Assembly (NCBI RefSeq): GCF_001584335.1
Contig: NZ_LSBB01000023.1
Location: forward strand, 1-64,000
DNA from: Bacillus atrophaeus
GTDB lineage: Bacteria; Bacillota; Bacilli; Bacillales; Bacillaceae
DNA length: 64,000 bases
Direction of reading: 5' to 3'
The number at the start of each line of letters is the position of its first letter. Position 1 is the stretch's first letter. The position numbers and the translations under genes are program-made. Positions 55,324-64,000 of this stretch are shown here, one piece after another. The notes under the pieces were generated by a model. That model was given only the letters and a program-made list of their open reading frames with translations, searched no databases and was not told the DNA's origin.

Positions 55324-55950
55324 TTATGGAGCCTGATGGTGCTGCGCTTCCGTCTTTACGAACCCCCGATAAGCAAAAAACATCAGCACAAGCCCGAATA
55401 AACTGGGACCGTAAAAGGGGATCAATCCCGGAAGCGTATATAACAAATAAAGGACAAACGCACTCCCTAAAAGCATGCAGGCCGTGGTCAGCGGGCGCAT
55501 AACGCCGAACAAAACGGCTTGGAACAAATATTTCAATAAAGGCAGCTCGTAATGAACATAGAGGGGAAAGACATACATCAGCGCCACCATATAAATGAGA
55601 CCGGCGATTAATGTACAGCTTGTAATTACAAACGAAAGCCAGTCTGCACTCGCTGAAAAATAATGATAATTGGCAGACAAAACAAATAACAGGACCATAA
55701 ATGTCAAACCAATCACATTTACTTTTAGAAACTCTTTTTTATATGCGCCAAGAAAGGTCGCAAAAACCGGCACATTCCTTTGCCCCATCAGCCATTTTCG
55801 GATCACGGCAAACATGGCGGCTGTGCTCGGCGCCCACCCAAAAACAATACCGCCCGCCAGTGTAAACAAAAGCCACAAGCCGTTCAGCCACGCGATTTTC
55901 ACAACAGCCTCGCAGCCTGCATAAAGAGCATCCGCCACATTTGTCTTCAT
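55324..55950 (-). CDS. yesV: DUF624 membrane protein YesV
   Basis: This 208-residue protein has five hydrophobic helices and is of the DUF624 (YesV/YesL) family, often found beside carbohydrate ABC importers and of unknown function. It overlaps yesU by 4 nt (ATGA) and is the last gene before the internal yesW promoter. Confidence 0.88.
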   Translation of the reverse strand: MKTNVADALYAGCEAVVKIAWLNGLWLLFTLAGGIVFGWAPSTAAMFAVIRKWLMGQRNVPVFATFLGAYKKEFLKVNVIGLTFMVLLFVLSANYHYFSASADWLSFVITSCTLIAGLIYMVALMYVFPLYVHYELPLLKYLFQAVLFGVMRPLTTACMLLGSAFVLYLLYTLPGLIPFYGPSLFGLVLMFFAYRGFVKTEAQHHQAP

Positions 55951-56610
55951 CTTCTCACCGCTTGATGCACAGACAGATCATGATAAGCGGCTTTCATTGG
56001 CGCCATCTGCCGCAGACCGATTTTCCCGCCGTGTAAGAGAGGGCCGTACGTTTTGCCGTCATCCCGCCATTCGAGCACGGCAAGGCCATTGATTGAAAAA
56101 TGTACGTAATTCTTCACTTTGACAAGCTTCATGCAATATGGAGAATCGGCATCCTCCGGCGAAGGCAGCGGATCGGCTCCCATGGCGACGAGATGGAAAC
56201 CCCGGCTTTTTCTTAAATTGCAGGTGAGAAACGCTCTTTCTTCCGCATACTTTCTGCGGAAGTAAGACAAGTGCAGCGCGTTAATGTCACCTGAATGGTA
56301 CTCTTGATAGCTTCCTGTTCTTTTGTTCAAACTGCTGTCAAAGAGGTCCTCTCCTTTACCTCCTGCTGCCGCAAAAAACAGCATACAAAGGCCGGGCTGT
56401 TCGATCGGGTAAAAGTTCCATGTCACAACGATGCCGTCGGGAAATGTTTCCGGACACCATAAAACAAAATGCGCTCCGTCGTCTTCATGTGACAGGTTCA
56501 ACGAGCCGTTTTCAAAGGAAAGCCTCCCGCCGCCCTCCATCCGCCAGTCTTTTACATCATCAGGTGTGCGTAAAGGATTCCGGTACAGACAAACACCTTC
56601 CTTTATACAT
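55947..56610 (-). CDS. yesU: YesU (DUF1961), frameshifted near its start
   Basis: The conserved body is intact and matches B. subtilis YesU (about 220 residues, jelly-roll/lectin-like, no signal; probably binds or processes rhamnogalacturonan fragments). The expected start ATG 56610 has GGAGG 9 nt upstream and overlaps the yesT stop (ATGTATAA). From that ATG the frame ends at TGA after 16 codons; the conserved sequence CLYRNPLR follows in the next frame. The span is 664 nt, one more than a multiple of three, so one extra base lies in TAAAGGAAGG. Without frameshifting, translation could start only at ATG 56540 or a CTG. Confidence 0.75.
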
Positions 56611-57298
56611 CGCTGTTTTCCTCCACACTCAAAAGGCGGCGGCTCAGCGGAAGCTTACATTCTGCGATGCCTTCTGCGACAAGCTTTGCCACCTCTAAGG
56701 CCCCTTCTTCCGAAAAATGCGTATTGTCCTGAATGCCCTCGGGATAATTCGGGTGTACATTCGGCTCAAACCAGACGAACAAACGCTTTGACTCTTCAAC
56801 TCCATATGCTTCATAAAGTACTTTTGTTTTCAATAACAGATCAATGACCGGCACATCTAATTCACTCGCCAAAGCTCTCATTGCTTCCGGATACTCGCCC
56901 AATGTATGCTCGATTCGCCCGTCCGCATCAAACCGGCGACGCTGGACTGAGGTAACAAAAACAGGAACTGCCCCTTTGCCGCGCGCTGTTTCCGCAAATT
57001 GCCTGAGGCATTGCTGATACGTGGAATACGGCTCTGTGCCGCGCGGCTTTTGGTCATTGTGGCCGAATTGAACGAGCAAGTAATCTCCCGGTGAAATCTT
57101 CTCAGAAATCGCTTGCAGCCTGCCTTCCTCAACAAAAGAATTCGTACTCGCGCCTCCTTTCGCGTGATTTTGTACCTTTACATCCTGAGAAAACAATCGG
57201 CCCAAGACTTGCCCCCAGCCCGCCATCGGCGCTTCGTGCGCGGGACAATCGCTCACTGTGGAGTCACCCGCTAAAAACACTTGAATCTGCTTTTCCAT
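56603..57298 (-). CDS. yesT: SGNH-type rhamnogalacturonan acetylesterase YesT
   Basis: This 231-residue SGNH/GDSL esterase has FLAGDSTVSDC (nucleophile Ser), LVQFGHNDQK and DNTHFSEEG (Asp/His). It has no signal peptide and deacetylates imported rhamnogalacturonan oligosaccharides. It is paralogous to YesY. It overlaps the start of yesU by 8 nt, indicating coupling. Confidence 0.93.
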   Translation of the reverse strand: MEKQIQVFLAGDSTVSDCPAHEAPMAGWGQVLGRLFSQDVKVQNHAKGGASTNSFVEEGRLQAISEKISPGDYLLVQFGHNDQKPRGTEPYSTYQQCLRQFAETARGKGAVPVFVTSVQRRRFDADGRIEHTLGEYPEAMRALASELDVPVIDLLLKTKVLYEAYGVEESKRLFVWFEPNVHPNYPEGIQDNTHFSEEGALEVAKLVAEGIAECKLPLSRRLLSVEENSDV

Positions 57299-57315
57299 CG
57301 TTCATCCCTCTCCCT

Positions 57316-59640
57316 TCATGACGTTTCCTGATACATTTGCCGATAGACACCGGGCGGCATGCCCACCTGCTTTTTAAAAATCCGGTTAAAATAGCTGTGC
57401 CGATAGCCGACTTCTTCCGAAACGTCGTGGATTTTTTTATTTGTGCTGACCAGCAGCTCTTTCGCCTTTTCTATTCTGATGTCCGTGACATAATCAATAA
57501 AATTCGTGCCCGTCACTTGTTTAAACGCTTTGCTTAACGTGTACGAATTGGTACCCGCAGCGTCCGCACAGCTTTCAAGAGAAAGATCAGCCATATACTG
57601 ATCATGAATCATCGCGATGACATGTTCAGTCAGTTGTTTCTGCTGTCTGTTTTTCCTGCCGTCAAGCTTTGCCAAATAAGGGCTGACTACCGTTTCCATC
57701 AGCCATGAGACCGCCTGGTCCGGGTGGCGCAATTCAGAAATGTCACGAAGCAAATCTCTATTTGGGAACAATTCGGACGGATACAGCCCTGAATGCAGAA
57801 TGTCCTCTTGAATGCGGGAAAAAAGTTGAACCAGCGCAGGGTGGACGTGCATATCTTTGACCGCTTTTTCCGTCAGTTCATTAATAAATAAGCTGATCAG
57901 CGTTGCTGCCTCCTCTTTTCTCTCGAGCCGGATTGCCTGCAGAATCTGTTTTTCAAGCTCAAAAGGATAATACGGCGCCGGGTGTTGTGCCAGCTGATTC
58001 TCGTCATGTAAATCAATGATCTGATGTCGATTAGCGAAATGCCTGTGTGATTTGCCGATTTTCACATCCTTATACAAAGCGGGAATATCCTTCACATACC
58101 CTGCCTTCCTGGATATCGTCCCGGTTACCTTTAATCCTGCCGCCCTATTGATAGCTTTTGTCAGGTCGCCAGCAAACGGCCTGATATCATCCCGGACAGA
58201 AGACCCGTGTTCCCGCACGAGAAGAACGGTTAATGAAAGACGTCCGATATCAATTAATGAAAAATGGGGAAATCGTGAGGCTGCCAGCTCTTCCGTTATG
58301 TTGGCCAGCATAAAGGCGGCCAAATGTTCATCTTCAGCGGAAAATTCGCTTTCCTGACTCCCCAGCCCCGTCATCTGAATATCCAGCACGTGAAACAATT
58401 TATCTCTAATATCCCACCCGGCGTCTTCCATCCGTGACCTGAGGCTTTCTTCTGTGTGATAGTAAAAATCGCCTTGGATGAGCTGCTGTAAAAAGCTTTT
58501 TTTCATTTGAGGCGTTTGTAAAGAGATACGTTGCTGAAGCGTCCGGCTTTCAGAAGACAAATCATTCCACCTTTTTTCGAGCCATTTGAACTCATCCTGC
58601 TCAGCCGCTTTCCACGCTTTTTTCTCTTCTCCTGTAAATAGGCTGAGCAGATGCTGAACGGGGTGATAAATTTTTTTAGAGGCGTACCACGTCATAAACA
58701 GAGCCAAGCCAAGGCATATGACGATCATTGCGATAATCAATTTTGATAAAAAAACCATCGGAGCTGTAACAGAGGATAATGGAGCGGCTGATGCGTATGT
58801 CCACTCCTGATGCATTCGCTTTATGTGTCCATAGGAGACGGAGTAAACTGTGCCGCCCCATTTCATTTGAAAATTTCCGTCCGCCTTTTGCTGATTTTTC
58901 ACCTCATGTATTAAAGCGTTTTTAAAATCAGCCGCTCCCTTTTTCCCTGCTTGGAATAAGACGTCATTTTTTTGATTCAAGAGGAGCGCCCGCCCGTCGG
59001 GATAAGGAGACAGACTTTGCAGCATAGCCTTCATCTCTTTTGGATTCACTGTCAGCATCACAGCGCCAAACGGCTTTTCGGCTGACCCCGGAATGAGCTG
59101 GACAAGCATCGCTTTTGAAGATGAACCAAAATTGCCGTCTGTGTCCTTCCAATAAATATTGCTGTCTGAGGCTAACACTGATCGATACTCACGAAGCGCC
59201 TCCGCTTCTGTGATCCGGCTGTATTCGGGGTTCAGCAAAAGGGGCCGGGGGCTGTTCAAAAAGACAGAAGCCTGTTCGATCAAGGGCTGCTGATCACGCA
59301 GGAGAAACAGTCTTTTCGTTAGTTGATAGGAGAGCTTGAAATCTTTCTCGACATCTTTTTCGGTTAATCCGTTCATAAGCGCTGAATCAAAAGCAAGCTG
59401 GGTGAGCGTCAGTTCCAGCCCCTCCAGCTTCTCGTCAATCCGGTTCACTTCACGCACCACCTGCGCTTCATGTGAACGCTGCAGCTCATCTTCCACCTTG
59501 GCGATAGATAAAAAGTAAATGGCCCCGCCTGTCAGCAATCCGGGAATACATGCAATCAGCAAAATTAAAACAAAGTTTCTCTTAAAATATGATCCCTTCC
59601 AGCGTGAAACCCGTTCTTTGTTTTGAGGCTGCTTTTTCAT
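57316..59640 (-). CDS. yesS: Membrane-bound AraC-family regulator YesS
   Basis: This 774-residue protein has a transmembrane helix near residues 22-45 and a large extracellular dCache-type sensor to about 300. A second helix ([20 protein letters not shown]) is followed by a cytoplasmic linker and a C-terminal AraC double helix-turn-helix (about 675-774; [20 protein letters not shown] and [20 protein letters not shown]). It should sense a pectin fragment outside and activate yes/lpl genes. GGGGGGA precedes the ATG. Confidence 0.92.
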   Translation of the reverse strand: MKKQPQNKERVSRWKGSYFKRNFVLILLIACIPGLLTGGAIYFLSIAKVEDELQRSHEAQVVREVNRIDEKLEGLELTLTQLAFDSALMNGLTEKDVEKDFKLSYQLTKRLFLLRDQQPLIEQASVFLNSPRPLLLNPEYSRITEAEALREYRSVLASDSNIYWKDTDGNFGSSSKAMLVQLIPGSAEKPFGAVMLTVNPKEMKAMLQSLSPYPDGRALLLNQKNDVLFQAGKKGAADFKNALIHEVKNQQKADGNFQMKWGGTVYSVSYGHIKRMHQEWTYASAAPLSSVTAPMVFLSKLIIAMIVICLGLALFMTWYASKKIYHPVQHLLSLFTGEEKKAWKAAEQDEFKWLEKRWNDLSSESRTLQQRISLQTPQMKKSFLQQLIQGDFYYHTEESLRSRMEDAGWDIRDKLFHVLDIQMTGLGSQESEFSAEDEHLAAFMLANITEELAASRFPHFSLIDIGRLSLTVLLVREHGSSVRDDIRPFAGDLTKAINRAAGLKVTGTISRKAGYVKDIPALYKDVKIGKSHRHFANRHQIIDLHDENQLAQHPAPYYPFELEKQILQAIRLERKEEAATLISLFINELTEKAVKDMHVHPALVQLFSRIQEDILHSGLYPSELFPNRDLLRDISELRHPDQAVSWLMETVVSPYLAKLDGRKNRQQKQLTEHVIAMIHDQYMADLSLESCADAAGTNSYTLSKAFKQVTGTNFIDYVTDIRIEKAKELLVSTNKKIHDVSEEVGYRHSYFNRIFKKQVGMPPGVYRQMYQETS

Positions 59641-59663
59641 CTCTGTCCCCCCGCTGCCGTCTT

Positions 59664-60698
59664 TTACTGATAAGCGTGCTTTTTCGTTTTGAGAACATCA
59701 GCGAGAAACGTCAGCGCAAGGCCCTGCCCCCACCCTTGAATTCTCTTATATGGCACCTGTTTGTACCCGCCGGCATCCTTCATGACAGCCGTTCCGGCGG
59801 ATACTCTGCCGACCCTGCCGTCCTCTTCCACTGCATCAAGAATGGCCGCAAGCGACTTTTGAATGTATTTCGTATATAACTTTCCGCTTGATAACAATGC
59901 GGAGGCAATACCTGCGGAAGCCGATACCTCCAAATAAGAATCCGGATCATTTACGATCGTATGCCATAATCCTGAATCATCCTGAAGCCTGACAAGCGCG
60001 CTCAGCTGGTCCCTCAGCGATCCGTCAATGATCATAAATGATGGATGTGTCACTTCGATAAGCGACAGCGCTTTTGCCATCGTCAGCGCAGCCCAGCCGT
60101 TCGCCCTGCCCCAAAAAATTCCGGACAGATGGTTTTTCGCCTTATTGTCCCAAGCATGATAGTAAAGATTTGTCAGCGGGTCCTGCAACACGTCTTCATG
60201 CCCGTGAAATTGGCGCAAGCCGTCTTCAAAATAATCCTCCCTCTCCATCACCCGGCCGATTCTCAGCATAAACAGCCCCGCCATCATCAGCGTATCCGCC
60301 CACGCCTGCTCAGGAAACACATAATCCGCCGAGTTGACCGTATGCTGAAGGATGCCTTCGCCAAAGCGCGGCGCTTTATGGAGAACATATTCAGCCATCT
60401 CACCCGCCGTTTCGAGATACACATTATCCCCTGTCACCTGATGCAGAAACAGCAGCGTGTGGCCGATGGACACCCCGTTGATCGAAAGCGGCGGCAGCCC
60501 ATCCTCAAGCTGTTCATCCACCCACGTTTTTAAGAGATGAATATATTCCTCATTTTCAGTGGCTTCATAAGCTTCCGCCACTCCATAAAAAGCTACGCCT
60601 CCGGGCCAATCCCAGCCGAAATCCATCTGAAACGTCCGCTTGACAATCCGGTCGATGACAGATGTTACCCTTTCTTCATCAAACATAAGCTGTGCCAT
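59664..60698 (-). CDS. yesR: Unsaturated rhamnogalacturonyl hydrolase YesR (GH105)
   Basis: This 344-residue GH105 enzyme with an (alpha/alpha)6 barrel has catalytic Asp135 in QAWADTLMM and [16 protein letters not shown]. It hydrates and removes the unsaturated galacturonyl residue left by the lyases, in the cytoplasm. ATG 60698 has GGGAG 8 nt upstream and gives the B. subtilis length; the earlier in-frame GTG (60707) lies in the ribosome site. Confidence 0.95.
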   Translation of the reverse strand: MAQLMFDEERVTSVIDRIVKRTFQMDFGWDWPGGVAFYGVAEAYEATENEEYIHLLKTWVDEQLEDGLPPLSINGVSIGHTLLFLHQVTGDNVYLETAGEMAEYVLHKAPRFGEGILQHTVNSADYVFPEQAWADTLMMAGLFMLRIGRVMEREDYFEDGLRQFHGHEDVLQDPLTNLYYHAWDNKAKNHLSGIFWGRANGWAALTMAKALSLIEVTHPSFMIIDGSLRDQLSALVRLQDDSGLWHTIVNDPDSYLEVSASAGIASALLSSGKLYTKYIQKSLAAILDAVEEDGRVGRVSAGTAVMKDAGGYKQVPYKRIQGWGQGLALTFLADVLKTKKHAYQ

Positions 60699-60713
60699 GA
60701 ATTCCACTCCCTT

Positions 60714-61607
60714 TTATTTTAATCCGCTTGTGCTGATGCCTTGGACGATATATTTTTGAAACAAAAAGAATACGAGTATGACGGGCAATAACGAGACGGC
60801 GGACATCGCAAACATCGCCCCCCAGTTTGAAGCCGTTTCAGTATCTAAGAAGAGTTTCAAAGCGAGAGAAACGGGATACAGCTCCGGTTTATTCAAATAA
60901 AGCAGGGGCTGGATCAGTTCCTCCCATTTCCAATAGAAAGAAAAAATCGCTGACGTTGCAAGCGCCGGGGCAATGAGCGGCAGAATGATCCTCCAAAAAC
61001 AAGCGAACCGCCCGCACCCGTCAATACGGGCGGCTTCATCAAGCTCCTTCGGAATCGTCCTGATAAATTGAATCATTAAAAAGATAAAAAACGCATGCCC
61101 GAAAAATTGGGGAACGACAATCGGTTTAAACGAATTCAGCCAATCAAGCTTCGCGAACATAATATATTGCGGAATCATCAGCACTTCATGGGGCAGCATT
61201 AACGTGCCCATCATGCACGCAAACCAAAAAGCTTTTCCTTTAAACGGAATCCGCGCAAATCCGTACGCAATGACAGCGGATGACAAGACGGCGCCGATCG
61301 TTGACAGCCCGACAAGAATGGCCGAGTTTTTAATAAAAGTCAGAAACGGCTGGCCGGCGATTCCCTTCCACCCCTCTGCATAATTTCTGAGAATAAAAGG
61401 ATCGGGAATGAGAGAATGAGAAGTTGCAAAGATACTGGAGCTTTCCTTAAATGAGCTGACAAACAGCCAAATGACGGGATACAGCAATACAACCGCCAAT
61501 GATGCGGTGAAAACATGGAACAGTATGCGTTTGGGCCTGATGCCACCGGATTTTTTTCTTTTATACAACGCCGGGGCTTTCTTGACAGGCTGGTTGACCG
61601 GCTCCAT
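60714..61607 (-). CDS. yesQ: Rhamnogalacturonide ABC importer, permease YesQ
   Basis: This 297-residue MalG-type permease has six helices and the EAA loop [21 protein letters not shown]. It partners YesP and YesO; the ATPase is encoded elsewhere (MsmX in Bacillus). AGGAGG precedes the ATG, 3 bp after yesP. Confidence 0.93.
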   Translation of the reverse strand: MEPVNQPVKKAPALYKRKKSGGIRPKRILFHVFTASLAVVLLYPVIWLFVSSFKESSSIFATSHSLIPDPFILRNYAEGWKGIAGQPFLTFIKNSAILVGLSTIGAVLSSAVIAYGFARIPFKGKAFWFACMMGTLMLPHEVLMIPQYIMFAKLDWLNSFKPIVVPQFFGHAFFIFLMIQFIRTIPKELDEAARIDGCGRFACFWRIILPLIAPALATSAIFSFYWKWEELIQPLLYLNKPELYPVSLALKLFLDTETASNWGAMFAMSAVSLLPVILVFFLFQKYIVQGISTSGLK

Positions 61608-61610
61608 CCG

Positions 61611-62525
61611 TTATTCCTCCTTCGATTCGTAATGCACCCAATATGAAGAGGTCTTGAACAAAATGAGCGTAATCAGCCCGACAATGAGAAGCATGACCCA
61701 TGCCATGGCAGAAGCGTAGCCCATTTGAAAATAGTTAAACGCCCGCTGGAACAAATACAGGGAATACAGCAGCGTCCCGTCAAGCGGCCCGCCCTCGCCC
61801 TTTGAAATAATATAGGCTGGCGTAAAGGTCATAAACGCAGAAATCGTCTGCATCACCAGGTTAAAGAAAATAATCGGCGTCAGCATGGGAAGCGTGATTT
61901 TCACAAAACGCTGCACCCGATTGGCCCCGTCGACACTCGCCGCCTCCAAGTAGGAAGGCGGAATGTTCTTCAGCCCGGCTAAGAAGATCAGCATGGAGGA
62001 ACCGAACTGCCAGACGGACAGCAGAATCAACGTCCATAAGGCGCTCGCCGGATCTTGATACCAGAGAATTTTCTGATCAATGCCGACAAAAAACAGCAGC
62101 GCATTGATGACCCCGTCATTTCCGAAAATATTGCGCCACATAATTGCAACAGCAACACTTCCGCCGATGATCGAAGGCAGATAAAAGAGCGTCCTGTACA
62201 CCGCCGTCCCTTTCGCTGCATTGTTTAAAATCACGGCGATAAAGAGGGCGAAGCCGAGGCGGAGCGGAACCCCGGCGAGTACGTACGTAAAGGTGACCTT
62301 CAGCGATTGCCAGTACTTTTCATCTCCTGTGAACATTTCTTTATAATTGGAAAGCCCAATCCACTTCGGCGTTGTAAACAAGTCATAGCTTGTAAACGAC
62401 AGAAACAAAGACGCGCCCATCGGAATCACCGTAAAACATAAGAACCCAATAATAAACGGAGAAATAAACGCGTATCCCGCCAGATTGTCTTTTCTGATAC
62501 TCCGGCTTTTCGTCATGGCCGTCAT
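61611..62525 (-). CDS. yesP: Rhamnogalacturonide ABC importer, permease YesP
   Basis: This MalF-type permease of about 304 residues has six helices and the EAA loop LEAASVDGANRVQRFVKITLP. It forms the channel with YesQ. ATG 62525 is preferred because GGGGA stands 6 nt upstream; ATG 62531 and 62516 are also in frame. Confidence 0.92.
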   Translation of the reverse strand: MTAMTKSRSIRKDNLAGYAFISPFIIGFLCFTVIPMGASLFLSFTSYDLFTTPKWIGLSNYKEMFTGDEKYWQSLKVTFTYVLAGVPLRLGFALFIAVILNNAAKGTAVYRTLFYLPSIIGGSVAVAIMWRNIFGNDGVINALLFFVGIDQKILWYQDPASALWTLILLSVWQFGSSMLIFLAGLKNIPPSYLEAASVDGANRVQRFVKITLPMLTPIIFFNLVMQTISAFMTFTPAYIISKGEGGPLDGTLLYSLYLFQRAFNYFQMGYASAMAWVMLLIVGLITLILFKTSSYWVHYESKEE

Positions 62526-62537
62526 CCCCATTCCCCG

Positions 62538-63839
<1,302 letters not shown>

Positions 63840-63842
63840 TTA

Positions 63843-63856
63843 TGTAAGTGCTTACA
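63843..63856 (-). promoter_or_regulatory. cre-like palindrome before yesO
   Basis: TGTAAGTGCTTACA is a perfect palindrome and matches cre at 13 of 14 positions (TG for CG in the centre). It lies 19 bp before the yesO start, downstream of a TAAAAT -10. Confidence 0.75.
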
Positions 63857-63892
63857 TTTTATTTTAAAGCGTCTCGGTCAAGCGAAACACTC

Positions 63893-63922
63893 AAAAAACA
63901 GTGAGAAAAGTTAAAAAAACAG
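63893..63922. repeat. AAAAAACAG direct repeats upstream of yesO
   Basis: AAAAAACAG at 63893-63901 and 63914-63922, exactly 21 bp (two helical turns) apart, upstream of a promoter with a weak -35. This is the usual geometry of AraC-type sites; YesN is the obvious candidate, though the second copy is also part of the terminator stem. Confidence 0.4.
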
Positions 63923-63958
63923 AGATGGCTATCTGACAGAAGCGCCTCTCTGTTTTTT
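63913..63958 (-). terminator. Terminator at the end of yesN
   Basis: AAAAAACAGAGA / TCTCTGTTTTTT arms enclose the last codons and stop of yesN, followed by T7. It separates yesN transcripts from yesO. Confidence 0.8.
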
Positions 63959-64000
63959 ACGATATTCTGACGGCGTCAAGCCGGTATATTTTTTAAACAC
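63929..64000 (-). CDS. yesN: YesN response regulator, C-terminal end only
   Basis: The last 23 codons of an AraC-type DNA-binding domain (FKKYTGLTPSEYRKK) run in from the right edge and stop at TAG 63929. Position directly before yesO identifies it as the YesN response regulator of the YesMN two-component system. Most of the gene is outside the window. Confidence 0.82.
   Translation of the reverse strand: MFKKYTGLTPSEYRKKQRGASVR

Overview
The window is a piece of a Bacillus chromosome from the B. subtilis species complex. Gene content and order match, in reversed orientation, what I recall of the B. subtilis segment that runs from yesN through the rhamnogalacturonan (yes/yet/lpl) block and the yfn and yfm genes to pel and yflS. 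Strong AGGAGG-type ribosome sites, GTG/TTG starts, a SigB promoter, Fur boxes and cre sites all fit a low-GC Gram-positive. Two collagen-like genes, an extra GNAT gene, a TPR glycosyltransferase and an extra RsbR-type protein are not part of the B. subtilis 168 order I remember. This suggests a relative of strain 168, possibly from the amyloliquefaciens/velezensis branch, but the species cannot be fixed from the sequence alone.

Left part (1-24.6 kb): two collagen-repeat proteins, one cut by the window edge; the malate-type carrier YflS; secreted pectate lyase Pel; SigB-controlled YflT; the Fur-controlled iron(III)-citrate uptake operon yfmCDEF; oxidoreductase YfmJ; ribosome-associated proteins YfmL (DEAD helicase), YfmM and YfmR (ABC-F); a GNAT acetyltransferase; the YfmP/YfmO regulator-exporter pair; a TPR glycosyltransferase with an occluded ribosome site; the YfmS/YfmT pair divergent from permease YfnA; and exporter YfnC.

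Middle part (24.6-41 kb): the spore-surface sugar operon yfnHGFED (CDP-sugar synthesis plus three glycosyltransferases); the lipoteichoic-acid synthase paralogue YfnI (LtaSA); the self-sufficient P450 CypD divergent from YetN; the BI-1 family calcium channel YetJ; two small genes (one is yezD); an RsbR-like STAS protein; YetH; the Fur-controlled haem monooxygenase HmoA; and YetF.

Right part (41-64 kb): one co-oriented block, read right to left, for breakdown of rhamnogalacturonan I. The end of the YesN response regulator is followed by ABC importer YesOPQ, hydrolase YesR, membrane AraC regulator YesS, esterases YesT and YesY, YesU, YesV, paired PL11 lyases YesW and YesX, GH42 enzyme YesZ, PL26-like YetA, a second importer LplABC, and alpha-galacturonidase LplD. 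Secreted lyase cuts the polymer, the importers bring in unsaturated oligosaccharides, and cytoplasmic esterases, lyase and hydrolases finish the job.

The most interesting points are regulatory. The yesW and lplA promoters share the same architecture: GCAAAAAA, 6 nt, -35, 17 nt, -10, with a cre site, and a second GCAAAAAA further upstream. A 10-bp helix can hide the whole ribosome site of the TPR glycosyltransferase. An exact 15-bp element lies upstream of both divergent genes yfmT and yfnA. A perfect hairpin separates the yesX Shine-Dalgarno from its start codon. yesU has a one-base frameshift at its start. yfmB appears to begin at an ATA codon.
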